Origin: Silene latifolia
Lineage: Eukaryota > Streptophyta > Magnoliopsida > Caryophyllales > Caryophyllaceae
Direction of reading: 5' to 3'
Assembly (NCBI RefSeq): GCF_048544455.1
Contig: NC_133528.1
Coordinates: 46,708,002-46,772,001, forward strand
DNA: 64,000 bases
Numbering within the stretch: position 1 is the first letter of the stretch; each line of letters opens with the position of its first letter. Position numbers and translations under genes: made by a program. Positions 44,380 to 55,338 of this stretch are shown here, one piece after another. The notes under the pieces are model-generated. The model was given only the letters and a program-made list of their open reading frames with translations, made no database searches and was not told where the DNA came from.

Positions 44380-45584
44380 TAAGACAGGTATCGAATCCAC
44401 AAGGAGGCGGTAAAAGTAGTCTGTAAATATTTAAATTGTCTAAAGGTAACCGTTTTCTTGGGGGTTTGTGTTGTTTGTTATCTAACCAACTAATTGCAAG
44501 TAATTTAAAGGGTTTAAAACAATGATATTAAAAGTCTAGGATTTCCGGTTCACTAGGTCAAGTATATAGGGTCTCTTAATCATTTGCTAGATCTATCAAG
44601 TTGTCTAAGGTCACAAGATCGGTCGATTCTAGTATGCCCTTTAGATCGATTCTAACATGTGGTTGCTATAATTAGATACAATCTATTTGATTATCGCAGC
44701 CTATATTAATTCTAACCCGGTCGGTGAAAGGATTAATTCGCTACACTAATTAACAACTCAGGCCTAAGTTAATTAACTAGAATAAGAACAATAGTCAAAC
44801 GACAACTTATGTGATTTTTCTAGCAATTAATCAATTTCCCCTTTCTAATTAACCTAGATCCCCTTCATCCTAGATGAGGAAATTAGCTACTCATGACTAA
44901 AGCAATAGCAACAATAATGATAATTGAAGACATGATTAAGAACATGAAATAAGAACAATAATTGAATAACATAAACTTGAATGATTAATTATTGAGGAAA
45001 GATTAGTACCGTAGAAAGGAAAGATTAAAGCTAGAGAGAGTATTCAGCTGTTCTAAGCAAAATAAAGCATAACCTAATAATCCCGTATGAGTTTCTAATT
45101 TATAATACAAATAACTGTTTTAGGAAAATCCAGAAATAAATATGCCAGAGAGGTTCCTCGATCGAGCCTGAAGTGACTCGATCGAGGACGATTACTCGAT
45201 CGAGCCTCAGGGGACTCGATCGAGGAACCAGCTTCATAGATGATTTCTTCGTTTCTTTCACTTCTAGCCTTCATGCAACCTCGTTCCTCGTGCCATGCTC
45301 CGTGTATTCCACTATGCCATATCCGCTATGCTCATCTTAGCTTGATTATCCTCGTAATGCGTCATTTCTGCATTAAAACATAAAATAGCGGCAGTATCGA
45401 CAATTCACTGAAATAAGGCATATAAATGATATAAAGGCACGAAAACGGTATATAAAATGGTATGAAAGGAGCTATAAAAGTATATATAAAAGTGATACAT
45501 CATATTACAATAGGACGCTTTGAGAAATAGAGAGTGGACCCTTAGACTTGAGGAGAGTGGTAATCGTAAGGAGGGACACACTAG

Positions 45585-45670
45585 ATCGAGTGCGACTTAT
45601 ACTAGATCGAGTGGTGTGCAGTGGACCGAGTAAGTGGCACTCGGCCGAGGGTACTCGGCACTCGATCGAG
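45585..45670. promoter_or_regulatory. palindrome cluster in the older TGTAATACC LTR
   Basis: AGATCGAGTG, ACTCGGCCGAGG and finally CTCGATCGAG (45661-45670), 19 bp before GATATAAAC (45688), plus orientation. Here CTCGGCCGAG, another perfect palindrome, joins the family. Confidence 0.75.
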
Positions 45671-46441
45671 TGCAGCGTGTCAGTGGCGATATAAACTAAG
45701 TCGCGATCTTAATTTTGCCCAACCCTAAATCATTCCCTCCCCATCTCTCTCTCTCTCTCTCTAAGCCTCCAAATCCTCTCCCTTCTCTCTACAACTCTCC
45801 TAAACACCCTTCTATGGAATCAGATTACCTTGGCCGAGTGTTACAACAAGCCAAGTATACGAATACCTTATGAGACACGAACCTTAAGTACGCCATGAAC
45901 AAGGATAACACCATTATTCCGGCTCTTTACTTCACCATACCTCGTCATCATGTTATAATGCGATTCCGACAACGATACGAGACTCAGAATAATCACACAA
46001 CATCATGTTATAATGCAATACTACATCTACCATGAAATTAATGACAATGGACACATAAGTAAGCATTCATATTACTAAAACCGAGTAGGGATACAACCTT
46101 TTAGCAAACTTCGCAAGCAACTCGAGACAACCAAGAATCCGTCTTATAAAACCGTCTCATCCTATATAAATCACATAATTACCATCACAACATATCCTAT
46201 ACTCTTTGATTATATAAAACCCCTTATTAATACCCTTTAATTACCCGCAATATTAATTATAGTTACTAATTAATACAACCTATAAAAACTCCCAAATGTT
46301 AGGGTTAGATAACACATAATGGAAAAAGGTGAGAGTTGACTTACAAAGACTAGATCGGGAAAAAGGTAGAGGAAAGGATGCTTCATTTTCAAACTCAACA
46401 CGATTACCTTGGCCGGGTAAGAGGGGGTGTTAGAGGTTGTA

Positions 46442-48052
46442 TGTAACACCCCCACTTAACCGCCAAGGTAAGTAGGAGTGCTACAATCTCGATTTCCCGA
46501 GGTAGTGCATCAAAACTCTAATCAAGAAATATTTATTAAAGTCCAAGTTTAATGATTAATACAAAATGAATTATACAATGTACGATGCCTCAACTACAAC
46601 AACAATTCTAATAAAGTCTACATTGATTATTACATGATTTCTCGACTAGACTCTAAATGTCAACGGCTCGGCCCATCTCCCGATCACCACCAAATCCAAA
46701 CCAGCAATCTAATTACTCCCCATATGACCAAAAATATCATATTGATCATCACATGCTACCATAATTAAAGGAGGATACAATTTGACACAGAACCAACACA
46801 AGTCAGTCTCAATAATACAAATACTCACAACACAAGATAAATGCAATGCAATGAATGAGACACACATTGTCATGATCACCACCTCCAAACCTGACTCCAA
46901 CTCCACCTCCACCTCCACTCGGTGACGGCATCGTAATACCGCCACCACCCCGCCGGACCGCAGCCTGAAAAAGGTATCTGCATCGTAACTCGGTATCCCG
47001 CACCCGGTTCACGACCCAGACCTCTACCAGATTCGCATCGCAGCACGAATCCCTCCTCCTAAGATCATTAATGTACACGTTCTCCTTGAAGTGGTAAACT
47101 CCAATGAGCGACCCGGGTGTGAGACGGTCTCCTGAACCGCCTCACTCTCCTCACCACCGCAACACAATTATAACATCACCACAAATCCACTGACATCTAC
47201 ATGTAACACAATATGCCAAGTACACCATTTTCTCATTTTCCATGAATCCCAAGTTTTCCAAGACGCCATGTATCAACAATTACCACAATTCCTTAAGATG
47301 CAATTACCGATTCTCATGACATCATGCAATTAAAACAATTTTTATGAGACTAACCACAACCATAACATATGCAAGCATTTTATACTATTGAAAACCGAGT
47401 AGGGAAACCCTACCTCCAAGCACAAGTACAAAACTAGAAGTCCTACTCTATGAAATCTCCTCCTACAATTAACCAAGTAATTTCTATCACAATTGGTTCC
47501 TACAACAATAACACATATATAATCCCTTATTACAACTATATAATTACACAAATCCTCAATTAAAACACCTAAATGACAAAATTCCCAATTTTGCCCAAAT
47601 TCTAGGGTTTGGGTAACAACAAAAGAGAGTAAAAGAATAAATAAAGACTCACAAGTTGAAAAGGGCAAGGAAAAAATGAAGGATGGCGTTAATCTTCAAA
47701 TCCAAGGTTGAATCTTTTCAAAAGATGATAGGAATGTTCTAGAGAGGGTTTGAGAGGTTTTAGAGAGAGTTTTAGGGTTCATAAAAAGGGGCAAAACGCT
47801 ATTTATGGCCTTACATAGCACTCACCCAAAACACGGAACCAGATTCCGCGTTTTCTGGTTCTGAACTAGAGCACTCGGTGAGTGCCTCGCATTTGGTGGA
47901 ATGCACCAACCACTCGGCCGAGTGTCACCTAATAAGGCCCTGGGTCAAACCCATAACACACTCGGTCCTCCACACTTGGTCGTGTATGGACCACTCGATC
48001 GAATACACTCCCTTATTCGGTTGAATGCTTCCTAAAACTCAGGGGTATTACA
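46442..48052 (-). mobile_element. solo LTR, 1611 bp, TGTAACACC family, minus orientation
   Basis: Starts TGTAACACCCCCACTTAACC and ends GGGGTATTACA; flanks TTGTA (46437-46441) and TCGTA (48053-48057) differ at one base. Minus-strand TATA-like CCATAAATAGCG (about 47797-47810); palindrome-type motifs CTCGGCCGAG and CTCGATCGAA (47870-48005) lie upstream of it. Related at its ends to the solo LTR at 34010-35336 but the body is different. Confidence 0.75.
47870..48005. promoter_or_regulatory. palindrome-type cluster in the 46.4-48.1 kb solo LTR
   Basis: CACTCGGTGAGTG, ACTCGGCCGAGT and ACTCGATCGAAT; some copies are decayed. About 60 bp upstream (minus sense) of the TATA-like stretch. Confidence 0.65.
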
Positions 48053-48420
48053 TCGTACGACTTTTAATGTGTATCAAGGATAGCTAGCATTGATTGAGCG
48101 GCTGTATGATAGGGTCAATACCAATTTTAGACCTAAATTTCATAATCTGTATCATACTTATGAAAATTCTAAAATCAATATCAACTTTTAAATCCAACTC
48201 AAATAATATCAGTATATGTATTAAGGTGTGGGTTCAAGTGGTAAATGAGTGTGGGGTGAGGGGTGGATAAATATGGAAAGGTCTATTGATATAGGTAGTG
48301 GAGCATAATGGTTTGGGTATGCATGGGTGGGTTGGTTAGGTTAATAGCGTGGAGGTGTGTTTGATAGGATGGGTTGGTGGGTATGGTAGATGATGGTATG
48401 ATTACTGTGGTTGAGTATGC
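48053..48420. other. spacer between solo LTR and Ty1/copia remains
   Basis: T/G-rich sequence (GTGGGTTGGTTAGG, GGTTGGTGGG) without gene signal. Confidence 0.5.
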
Positions 48421-50210
48421 TGAAGAAAACGAAGAGGCTCAGATCCAAAGGCCTGGTAGATAAACCAGGGAAAGAAAAACCCCTAGTTTGTTGAATGATT
48501 TCATTGTTTAAAATACGGGCAAACATGATGCAGATACTGAAAAATAAAAAAAGTGTCAAACACATAGGTTGGACCATCATTTGCTAATATGGTTAAAAAT
48601 ATGTTCAACCAGACCTTTTTAGTGATGTTATGAGGAAGCATGAATAGGTTGAGGCAATGAAAAGGAACTTGATGCCTTAAAACTCAATGATACCTATGAG
48701 ATAGTTGAAGTTCCTGCAAACAAGAACGCAATTGGTTGTTGGTGGTTATATAAACTCAAATTTAGTTCAGATAAAAGTCTTGACATGCACAAAGCAAGTT
48801 TGGTTATACAATGTTGCAGACAGAAACAAGGACTTGATTACACAGAAACATCTGTTCTTGTGGTAAAAATGACAACTGTGAGAGCTTTGCTATCAACCAT
48901 GCAAATTTGGTTCACTTGTCAGATGGATGTAACTAATGCCTTTTTGCATAGGGAAATCACGGAAGATGTTTATATGCAACTGCCAATGAGTTACTCTAGT
49001 TGGGGTGATAGGATAACCTAGATAAGTAAAACTATAAAAAATACAAAGGCACAAGGGGGTATATGAAAATTGAGAAAATTCTTATATGCCTAGCTACAAA
49101 CATGCACAAAGGCAATTATGGTACTTCAAATCTCACATGTCTTAGTGAAAGCAGGTTATAAACAGTGCTAGGCTAATAACTCACTCTTTGTGGGAGCAAA
49201 AGACAAGGCCATCAGTGCTTTGCTTGTTTATGTTGATGACATGATCATCAAGAGTAATGATAAAAAAGAAATTGATAATCTGAAGGACATTTTGCATTCT
49301 CAATTTTACATGAAGGATCTAAGAACTCTTCCATATTTCCTACGCCTAGAATTCAATCACTCAAATAGGGGCATCTTTGTATCATAAAATAAATATACAT
49401 GTGATATGATCAAAGAATTCGGAATACAAAAGAAATAAAAGACCGTTGAAAAATCCTTTGGATATACATCTGAAGTTGGAGCCAAACAGGGACACACTCC
49501 TTGCAAATCCCAAGCTGATATAATGAAGATTGGTTAAGCTTATCTATCTGACCATCTCTAGGCCAGGCATCTCCTTCTCTATATGTAGCTTTTAAGTTAG
49601 TTTCTGCAAGCTCCCACTACTAGCTAATCACTGGCAGGCAACAAGAACGGTGCTAAGATACTTGAAAAATGCACCAGCTGAAGGGCTGCTCCTAGTTAGA
49701 ACTTATGTAGATTTATTCACTGCCTATTGTGATACAGACTGGGCATCATGCCCCTTCTCCAGGAAATCCACTACAGGCTTTAAAAACTAAAAAGCAGAGT
49801 CTGATAGCCGCCAAATCGTCTGCAGAAGCTGAATACAAAACGGTAATGACATTGACCACATGTGAGTCACTTGACTCATGATATTGCTGAAAGACCTTGG
49901 CTTGAAGTCTATATCTCATGCTACATTCAAATGTGACAATCACGTACATTGCCCATTGTTGCAAAACTAATCTATCATGAGTGAACAAAACATATTGAAA
50001 TTGACTACTACTTCATAAGAGAGAAGTGGCACAAGGGATCATCAAGCTAAGCCTTCATATATATGTTCCATCCTACAATCAGGTTACAGACATTCTTTCT
50101 AAGCCTCTCACTCTTGCACAACATAGGAAGCTTCTAGGCAAAATGGGAGTGATGAATTTCCTATATTCTCATCTTGAGGTGTGTAAAAGGGCATTATAGT
50201 CATTAAATTG
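48420..50210 (+). mobile_element. Ty1/copia retrotransposon remains (RT and RNase H parts, broken)
   Basis: Fossil pol sequence in plus orientation. Recognisable stretches: GLDYTET, KMTTVRALL and CQMDVTNAFLH of the copia RT, LLVYVDDMIIKSN (YVDD box), and near the end a VADILTKPL-like phrase and RKLLGKMGV typical of the C-terminus of copia RNase H. Heavily disrupted (of the order of ten breaks) with no clear LTRs; old. Confidence 0.8.
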
Positions 50211-50904
50211 TGTGTACCACAAGGCAATCACATGATCTCATATAGAACAGAGGAGTAGGTAAAATTATGCTCATTTGTGAGCTGTAAATTTCTGTTTTAT
50301 GTGGTAGCTAGAAATCCTTCTAGGGCAAAGTTTATGCTCTTGTATACAGTATATAGTAGGCTTGTACATCCTTTTAAAAACTGAATAAGAAATACTTCTA
50401 GAAAACTAAGACCATCCTTGCTTGGGTCATCTTAATCATGATTAAGCAACAAATTAGCATGACCCAAGGGGTGGCCAAGGCAAGAAAAGGTCAGTTTGTT
50501 ACCTCTTTTGGTGGCCTCGACCTCTTCCATGACCTGCTAGGTATCATGTACTGGTTGGTTACTCAAAAATAAAAAGACAAGCCAGAAAATATTATCAGGT
50601 GCTGCGTTGGGTTCCTTCCATTTCTGCAATCATGGAAATAGGAAACAGTAAATAAATTAAATGAAAACTAAATGAGAATTGTAAGATTAAATAAAAATAA
50701 AAAAGTTATAAACATACAAAAAATGATTATATCTTTTGATTATCTATCAAATCAACTCACTTTTGATATTTTTTTACCCTACTTTTAACTTTTCTATATT
50801 CCTGTACATATTGTCAGGCGCAATGTCGTTTTAATCGTTTTAACAAATTTTCTACAATTTGTTCTATGACTTAAAGCAGCAATATCAAAAAAAAAAAATT
50901 GTTT
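50211..50904. other. anonymous sequence, possibly the 3' end of the Ty1/copia element
   Basis: No ORF. Could contain a decayed 3' LTR directly after the copia pol remains, but without its partner this cannot be shown. Confidence 0.35.
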
Positions 50905-51458
50905 GAAAAAATCAGATTCTACAATCGTTTTAACAAAATCAAAGTCAAAATCATAACATTAAGCTGCAATATCATCTCACAAGATTAAAAAGAATCGGAT
51001 TAGACATGGGTAAAGAAGATTGCTTGATGTGCGATGGAGATGATGGTATTCGCTGATGGTGTTGATGCGCTGATGATGGTGTTGATATGATGGTACTCGA
51101 TCTAGGTTAGAATTTTTGTTAAATGATGTTGATTATGAAATTAAAAGATGACTATTTGAAAGGATTTGAGATTTTTAGATTAAAAAAATCAGATTCTACA
51201 ATCGTTTTAACAAAATCAAAGTCAAAATCATAACATTAAGCTGCAATATCATCTCACAACATTAAAAAGAATCGGATTATACATGGGTAAAGAAGATTGC
51301 TTGATGCGCGACGGTGATGATGGTATTCGCTGATGGTGTTGATGCGCTGATGATGGTGTTGATATGATGGTACTCGATCTAGGTTAGAATTTTTATTAAA
51401 TGATGTTGATTATGAAATTAAAAGATGACTATTTCAAAGGATTTGAGATTTTTAGATT
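50905..51458. repeat. two-copy tandem repeat, period 277 bp
   Basis: The block from ATCAGATTCTACAATCG (50911 and 51188) to GGATTTGAGATTTTTAGATT (ending 51181 and 51458) is present twice with only a few differences. Inner sub-repeats GATGATGGTGTTGAT occur in each copy. Its second copy ends 3 bp before the Helitron 3' terminus. Confidence 0.93.
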
Positions 51459-51461
51459 AAA

Positions 51462-51496
51462 CTAGTTGTTGCACCGCGCCCTATCGAGCGCGGTGC
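51462..51496 (-). other. Helitron 3' terminal hairpin and CTAG end
   Basis: Stem arms 51471-51479 and 51488-51496, loop 51480-51487, CTAG at 51462-51465, flanking T (minus) at 51461. Spacing of 5 bases between hairpin and CTRR is slightly short but within what is seen in plant Helitrons. Confidence 0.8.
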
Positions 51497-51810
51497 CCCA
51501 ATTTGGTGCAATTCAAAGCGGAAGTATGCCAGCGGAAACCAGTTGTGTTGATCGGTAAAAAACTTGTCATTCAAAACACCCAAGTAGATAAATATTCAAA
51601 ATTGCATTCCTGATCTAAAAAGATCGAGATGATGGTTCTACACAATACAGGATTGTTATTCCGTTGTGTACTGTACAAAAGAAAAAGTATACTACAAATG
51701 ATTGTATGAGACACTGAAATACAACAAAGAGCTCAAATCCTGGAATTGAGCAACTATAGCACCTTCATGAATTAACTATAGCAAAACCTAATTGCAAAAA
51801 AAAGGCTAGT

Positions 51811-51971
51811 TTAAGACATGGTCAGCATTCCTACAACACTACTATTGTCCATCCAATGACGACCTTTAGGAGGTTGACACTTTGCTCCACAATCTATATT
51901 CAGTGTCAATGAAGACATGTATATTGTAGCATCTCTTACTTTGCTTGCAATTCCTCTACAATCAACCACTC
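51811..51971 (-). pseudogene. unidentified terminal-exon-like fragment in the Helitron
   Basis: After a GTGCAG acceptor the minus strand stays open for 53 codons to TAA (51811-51813): VVDCRGIASKVRDATIYMSS, then LNIDCGAKCQPPKGRHWMDN. The Cys-containing, non-repetitive composition and clean splice acceptor suggest an exon of a real gene, possibly a third captured fragment. I do not recognise it. Confidence 0.35.
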
Positions 51972-54573
51972 CTGCACAGTTCATTTAAAAATAGGAGGAA
52001 ATATATTAAGTTCACCCTAAATCAAAACCATGTACATGCTCATCAAACTATAATTACCAATGTGTTTCTGCGTCATCACAATTGTCACCAACGTTGTCTT
52101 GATGGTGTCGTTTCCACCCAAATATAGATGCACATGGTTTATTTACCCTTTATTCCGGATCATCAGTCCCACCATGTTTCTGTTAAGTGAACAAAAGCGA
52201 AACCAAATGAATAAATTAATAATAGCAGATTAGAGAACTCACAATGGCAGTAACAATATGCACAAATAGGTCTTAAATTCTGCAAATCAATGATGCGAAA
52301 TTAGGTGCGAAATTATAAAGTTCAAAACTTCAAGATAGTGTCTAGATTTAGACAACTAACTACGATAGGCTAAAATTTCGACACATGCAAATTTGTGTAA
52401 GTTAAATTTTATTGGCAAAGACAACCAAAGTCACACATAAACCCAAGGTACGTAGGATAATACCACAATTACGATTTACCTCTCACCCTCTCAGCATTGA
52501 TAAAATGCACGCATAGTAACCTAAATCATAGATGTAACATGGAAATGTGCATTAAAACTATAAAATAGGATGAAAGAAAGTTAACCATGCAACAGTTCAA
52601 CTATTCTGACTTTCCTAAAAAGGGAAGAAGGTAGAATGGAGAAAGGAACAAGGACTGTCTTCCTTGGCGTGATGTTGGTTCGGTTCTCAAGTTTGGTTCG
52701 ATAAGTACTGAGACTCGAGTACATCTCTCTTTACTTTATGGCTGAATCGCTGATTCTCTTCTTTAGTTTAATTGACTGAACTATCTACAATAGAGAAATA
52801 CACCTTTAAATTCCACGTAAAATGCCCAATAAGGGTCGCTACAAGAACTACAACATTTTCCGACCTTCAATCATACCTATGTGAAGAGTTTAGACTTTAA
52901 TAAATATAATGGATTTCGTTTTCTCATTTTCCTAAACAAATAGCTTACCCTTCTTCCCTCCATCCTTCATAAAAATGGATGATGTTTTTTCGTCTTCCTC
53001 TACAAAACGGCTTTCCCTCCCTCTAGTCAATATATTGCATTTCTGATTTTCCTATAAAAAAATAGCCCTCCTTCCCTCCCTCCCATCCTATACAAAACGG
53101 ATTTTGTGAACTCGTTTTTATGTATAATCTATCTCAGAGTGATAAAATACACACATCGTAACCTAAAAGTAAATGTTGGGAAAATATTTGTATCATACAT
53201 TCGTATGTCTAATATCGGAATAGACTTAAGACTGCGCAAATGTGACTGAACTCACAATGGCAGACCTGGAACGGGCATGGTGAAACGGAACGAAGGTGTG
53301 ATTCATGGGTGAGTGGTTATGGTCAATGAAGAAAATGACATTGGTAAGTGAAGATAATGCCTCTGTTACAAAGACCACCTGCTAACTTGAATCCGTAGCA
53401 GCAGCAGGCCCCTCGACAAAACCGACTGCGGACAAGTACTTCCAATTTCAGAGTTTAGTTTTTCATTGTTCAGGGTTCATTTCACTCTTTAAGCAATATG
53501 TAAGTAAATTTAGTTCTACAAAAAAGGCAACTCGATAGTCATAATTTCTCCACAACTGTGATAGCAAATATGACAGTATTCCTCCAACTCTTCTCCCCCC
53601 TCCTCCTCGACAAATTGTCTTAATATAAGGGGTAGGACTGTATCTTTACTTTTGTCATTATTAGTACATCTTTACAAAACCCACAAATTCGACAATGTCT
53701 TTGACAATAAAAGTGTTGAACACTTGTGAAATAAGCATAAACGCGTTCACAGACTTTTAATTCAACAACTGAAATAAAAGTACATCAAATAATCACTTGA
53801 AGACGAAAGAAAAGCATTGTCTGTAGAAAGTGCTTACCATCATCGAATTTTGTTCTGAAGCAAAACCGATTTACAATCACGATTAAAGATTCCATTTAAT
53901 AAACAAATAAATTAAATCCTTATGCAACAATATCGCTCAAAAACCCCAAATCATGCAACATTGCATAAAATTACGAACTCTGCCCTAAATGAGGGACATA
54001 TAAATTTGATGCCATCGCGACAGACTCGCAGTTCTACATTAATTATTCACTTGGTAAAAGCATGGTAACAGAGTTACTGTGTAGGAGCCTTATACTAAAT
54101 CGAAAAACATATAAGTACAATATTCATGATCAACTGATTGCTAGACACATTCACGAAGCATGATTAATCAATTGAACCTATAATTAAACCAGTGTTTCAA
54201 CTTCGCAACAATTAGGATGAGAGTGGGAGACTCTTCTATCCTTTAGCGTAGGTTTTTGTGAAAATTCCAAAATTAAGAATTTCCCAATAAGACGGTAACT
54301 TTATTATCAGACAAACCTAAATACTCTTTGAATCAATTGACTTTTAAATTATGTTAAGACATATTAGGCTTGATATGACAATAAGTTATTTCAGTAACAC
54401 TAACGACATCTCGATGGCGTGAAACCTGAAACCACTACTATTAAGTCTTGTACGAGCTGTGAGCTTTAAAAAAATTCTTAATGTACTCTTCATCTAGTTA
54501 TAGGATTAACGGATTGGTCTCATATAAAATTATAGAAGACCGTTGTAAAAAAAATTGTGTGCACCACCATTAC
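51972..54573. other. Helitron interior without recognised genes
   Basis: AT-rich sequence with duplicated phrases (GATAAAATGCACGCATAGTAACC near 52499 and GATAAAATACACACATCGTAACC near 53140; TCCCTCC-rich lines around 52950-53090). No gene signal; further captured introns are possible. Confidence 0.4.
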
Positions 54574-54909
54574 CTCGACCATACCTTCTCCCGGAATAAT
54601 TTCCGGCTTTTAGTGAGCATCAGCTACAACCTCTCTAAGTTCACCAACTAAGGTCTCATTTCCGACAGCAACTAATTCAGGTTTAAATCGCTTGACCTAA
54701 GCATCAAAAAGAGTATTGAACGGAAGTAATTTTGATATAATCATGAGGATTATGAGCTAGAAAAGGGAAATAATAGCATGTGATTATATCATGATAGTCT
54801 ATATGTTAAGAGGCAGACACCTGATCTGCTAGAATGGAGTAACATTTGAACCAACAACAAGAGAAACAACTCTGAATTTATCTGGATTCTCATCAGCAAT
54901 ATCTAATGC
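54574..54909 (-). pseudogene. DXR: captured fragment of DXR (1-deoxy-D-xylulose-5-phosphate reductoisomerase)
   Basis: Two exon fragments on the minus strand. 54909-54821, after a GCAG acceptor: [20 protein letters not shown] then SNVT, matching the DXR NADPH-binding region ([20 protein letters not shown] in plants). One extra base shifts the frame before ILADQ and a GTGTCT donor. 54696-54574, after TTAG: VKRFKPELVAVGNETLVGEL, REVVADAH, stop (TAA, 54610-54612, where plants have Tyr), then KPEIIPGEGMVE and a GTAATG donor. DXR is the second plastid enzyme of the MEP isoprenoid pathway. Only these two exons are recognised. With one frameshift and one stop this cannot encode enzyme; the exon-intron pattern shows it was copied from genomic DNA, not from mRNA. 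Confidence 0.88.
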
Positions 54910-55338
54910 CTGCAAAGCACCATCTCATAATAAGAAGCAACAACCAAAACCAAAGCAAAAGAACATATTCTACAACCTGAAAAGAACATCATAGGCATAC
55001 TACGTAGTTATGCACATATATCCCGTGTTAGTGATATGTTAAAGATACTTTCAAAAGAACCACAGCAACAACATTATCCTAATAGCTTACGTAATCCCAT
55101 AATAAGCAGGGTGAGGAAGATGACTCCCGAATATCCCATAATGAAAATTATGTCAAAAAATGCATCTAATAATTGTTATTCCATGATATGGAGTAAAAAC
55201 AAGTGAAACTGTTCTAGAGTAATTTTGCTTAGTTTATCATAATCCAATACCAAAGATTAAAACATATTTTTCTCTAAGACGGATTTTGAGTCGTGGAGCT
55301 CATTGACTGAAATATAGGGAGTAGATAAGAACCAGTAC

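Larger units (their letters stand above)
28641..45502 (-). mobile_element. Athila-type Ty3/gypsy LTR retrotransposon with three nested solo LTRs (broken)
   Basis: Both LTRs begin TGATATGG and end GATACATCA; a 5-bp duplication TATTA flanks the element (28636-28640, 45503-45507). Minus orientation: the 5' LTR is at the right. Parts in order: primer-binding site complementary to tRNA-Asp, gag, protease, reverse transcriptase/RNase H, integrase, a non-coding stretch, an ATHILA-family ORF in the envelope position, and a polypurine tract next to the left LTR. Without nested inserts it would be about 12.7 kb. LTRs differ at roughly 32 of 1192 positions by eye (about 2.7%), giving about 1-2 million years with usual plant rates. 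The coding region carries around five breaks besides two nested insertions; it is a fossil. Confidence 0.93.
43010..45502 (-). repeat. right (5') LTR of the Athila-type element with nested insert
   Basis: Total 2493 bp; subtracting the nested 1296-bp LTR and its 5-bp duplication leaves exactly 1192 bp, equal to the left LTR. Palindromes CTCGATCGAG lie at 45157, 45177, 45195 and 45215, in the same positions as in the left LTR. Confidence 0.95.
28615..46434 (+). mobile_element. older host LTR (probably solo) into which the Athila element inserted
   Basis: The sequence just outside the Athila element on the left (TGTAATACCTGGATC, from 28615) and on the right (from 45508) would be contiguous without the insertion. 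The joined stretch of about 950 bp begins TGTAA and ends GGGGGTGTTAGA (46434), with a palindrome cluster (45585-45670) and a TATA-like GATATAAAC (45688) in plus orientation. This fits an old LTR of the TGTAACACC type. The flanking duplication is weak (GGTCA versus GGTTG), so the outer ends are tentative. Confidence 0.4.

Noticed and set aside
28641-45502. CRISPR array (regular palindromes with 20-bp spacing)
   Set aside because: The repeats are 10 bp, in plant LTRs, with similar rather than unique spacers; no cas genes, and plants have no CRISPR systems.
46709-47078. minus-strand frames with Gly-rich sequence (GGGGITMPSPSGGGGG)
   Set aside because: They lie inside a solo LTR and read through a GGT/CCA-rich stretch; no gene support.
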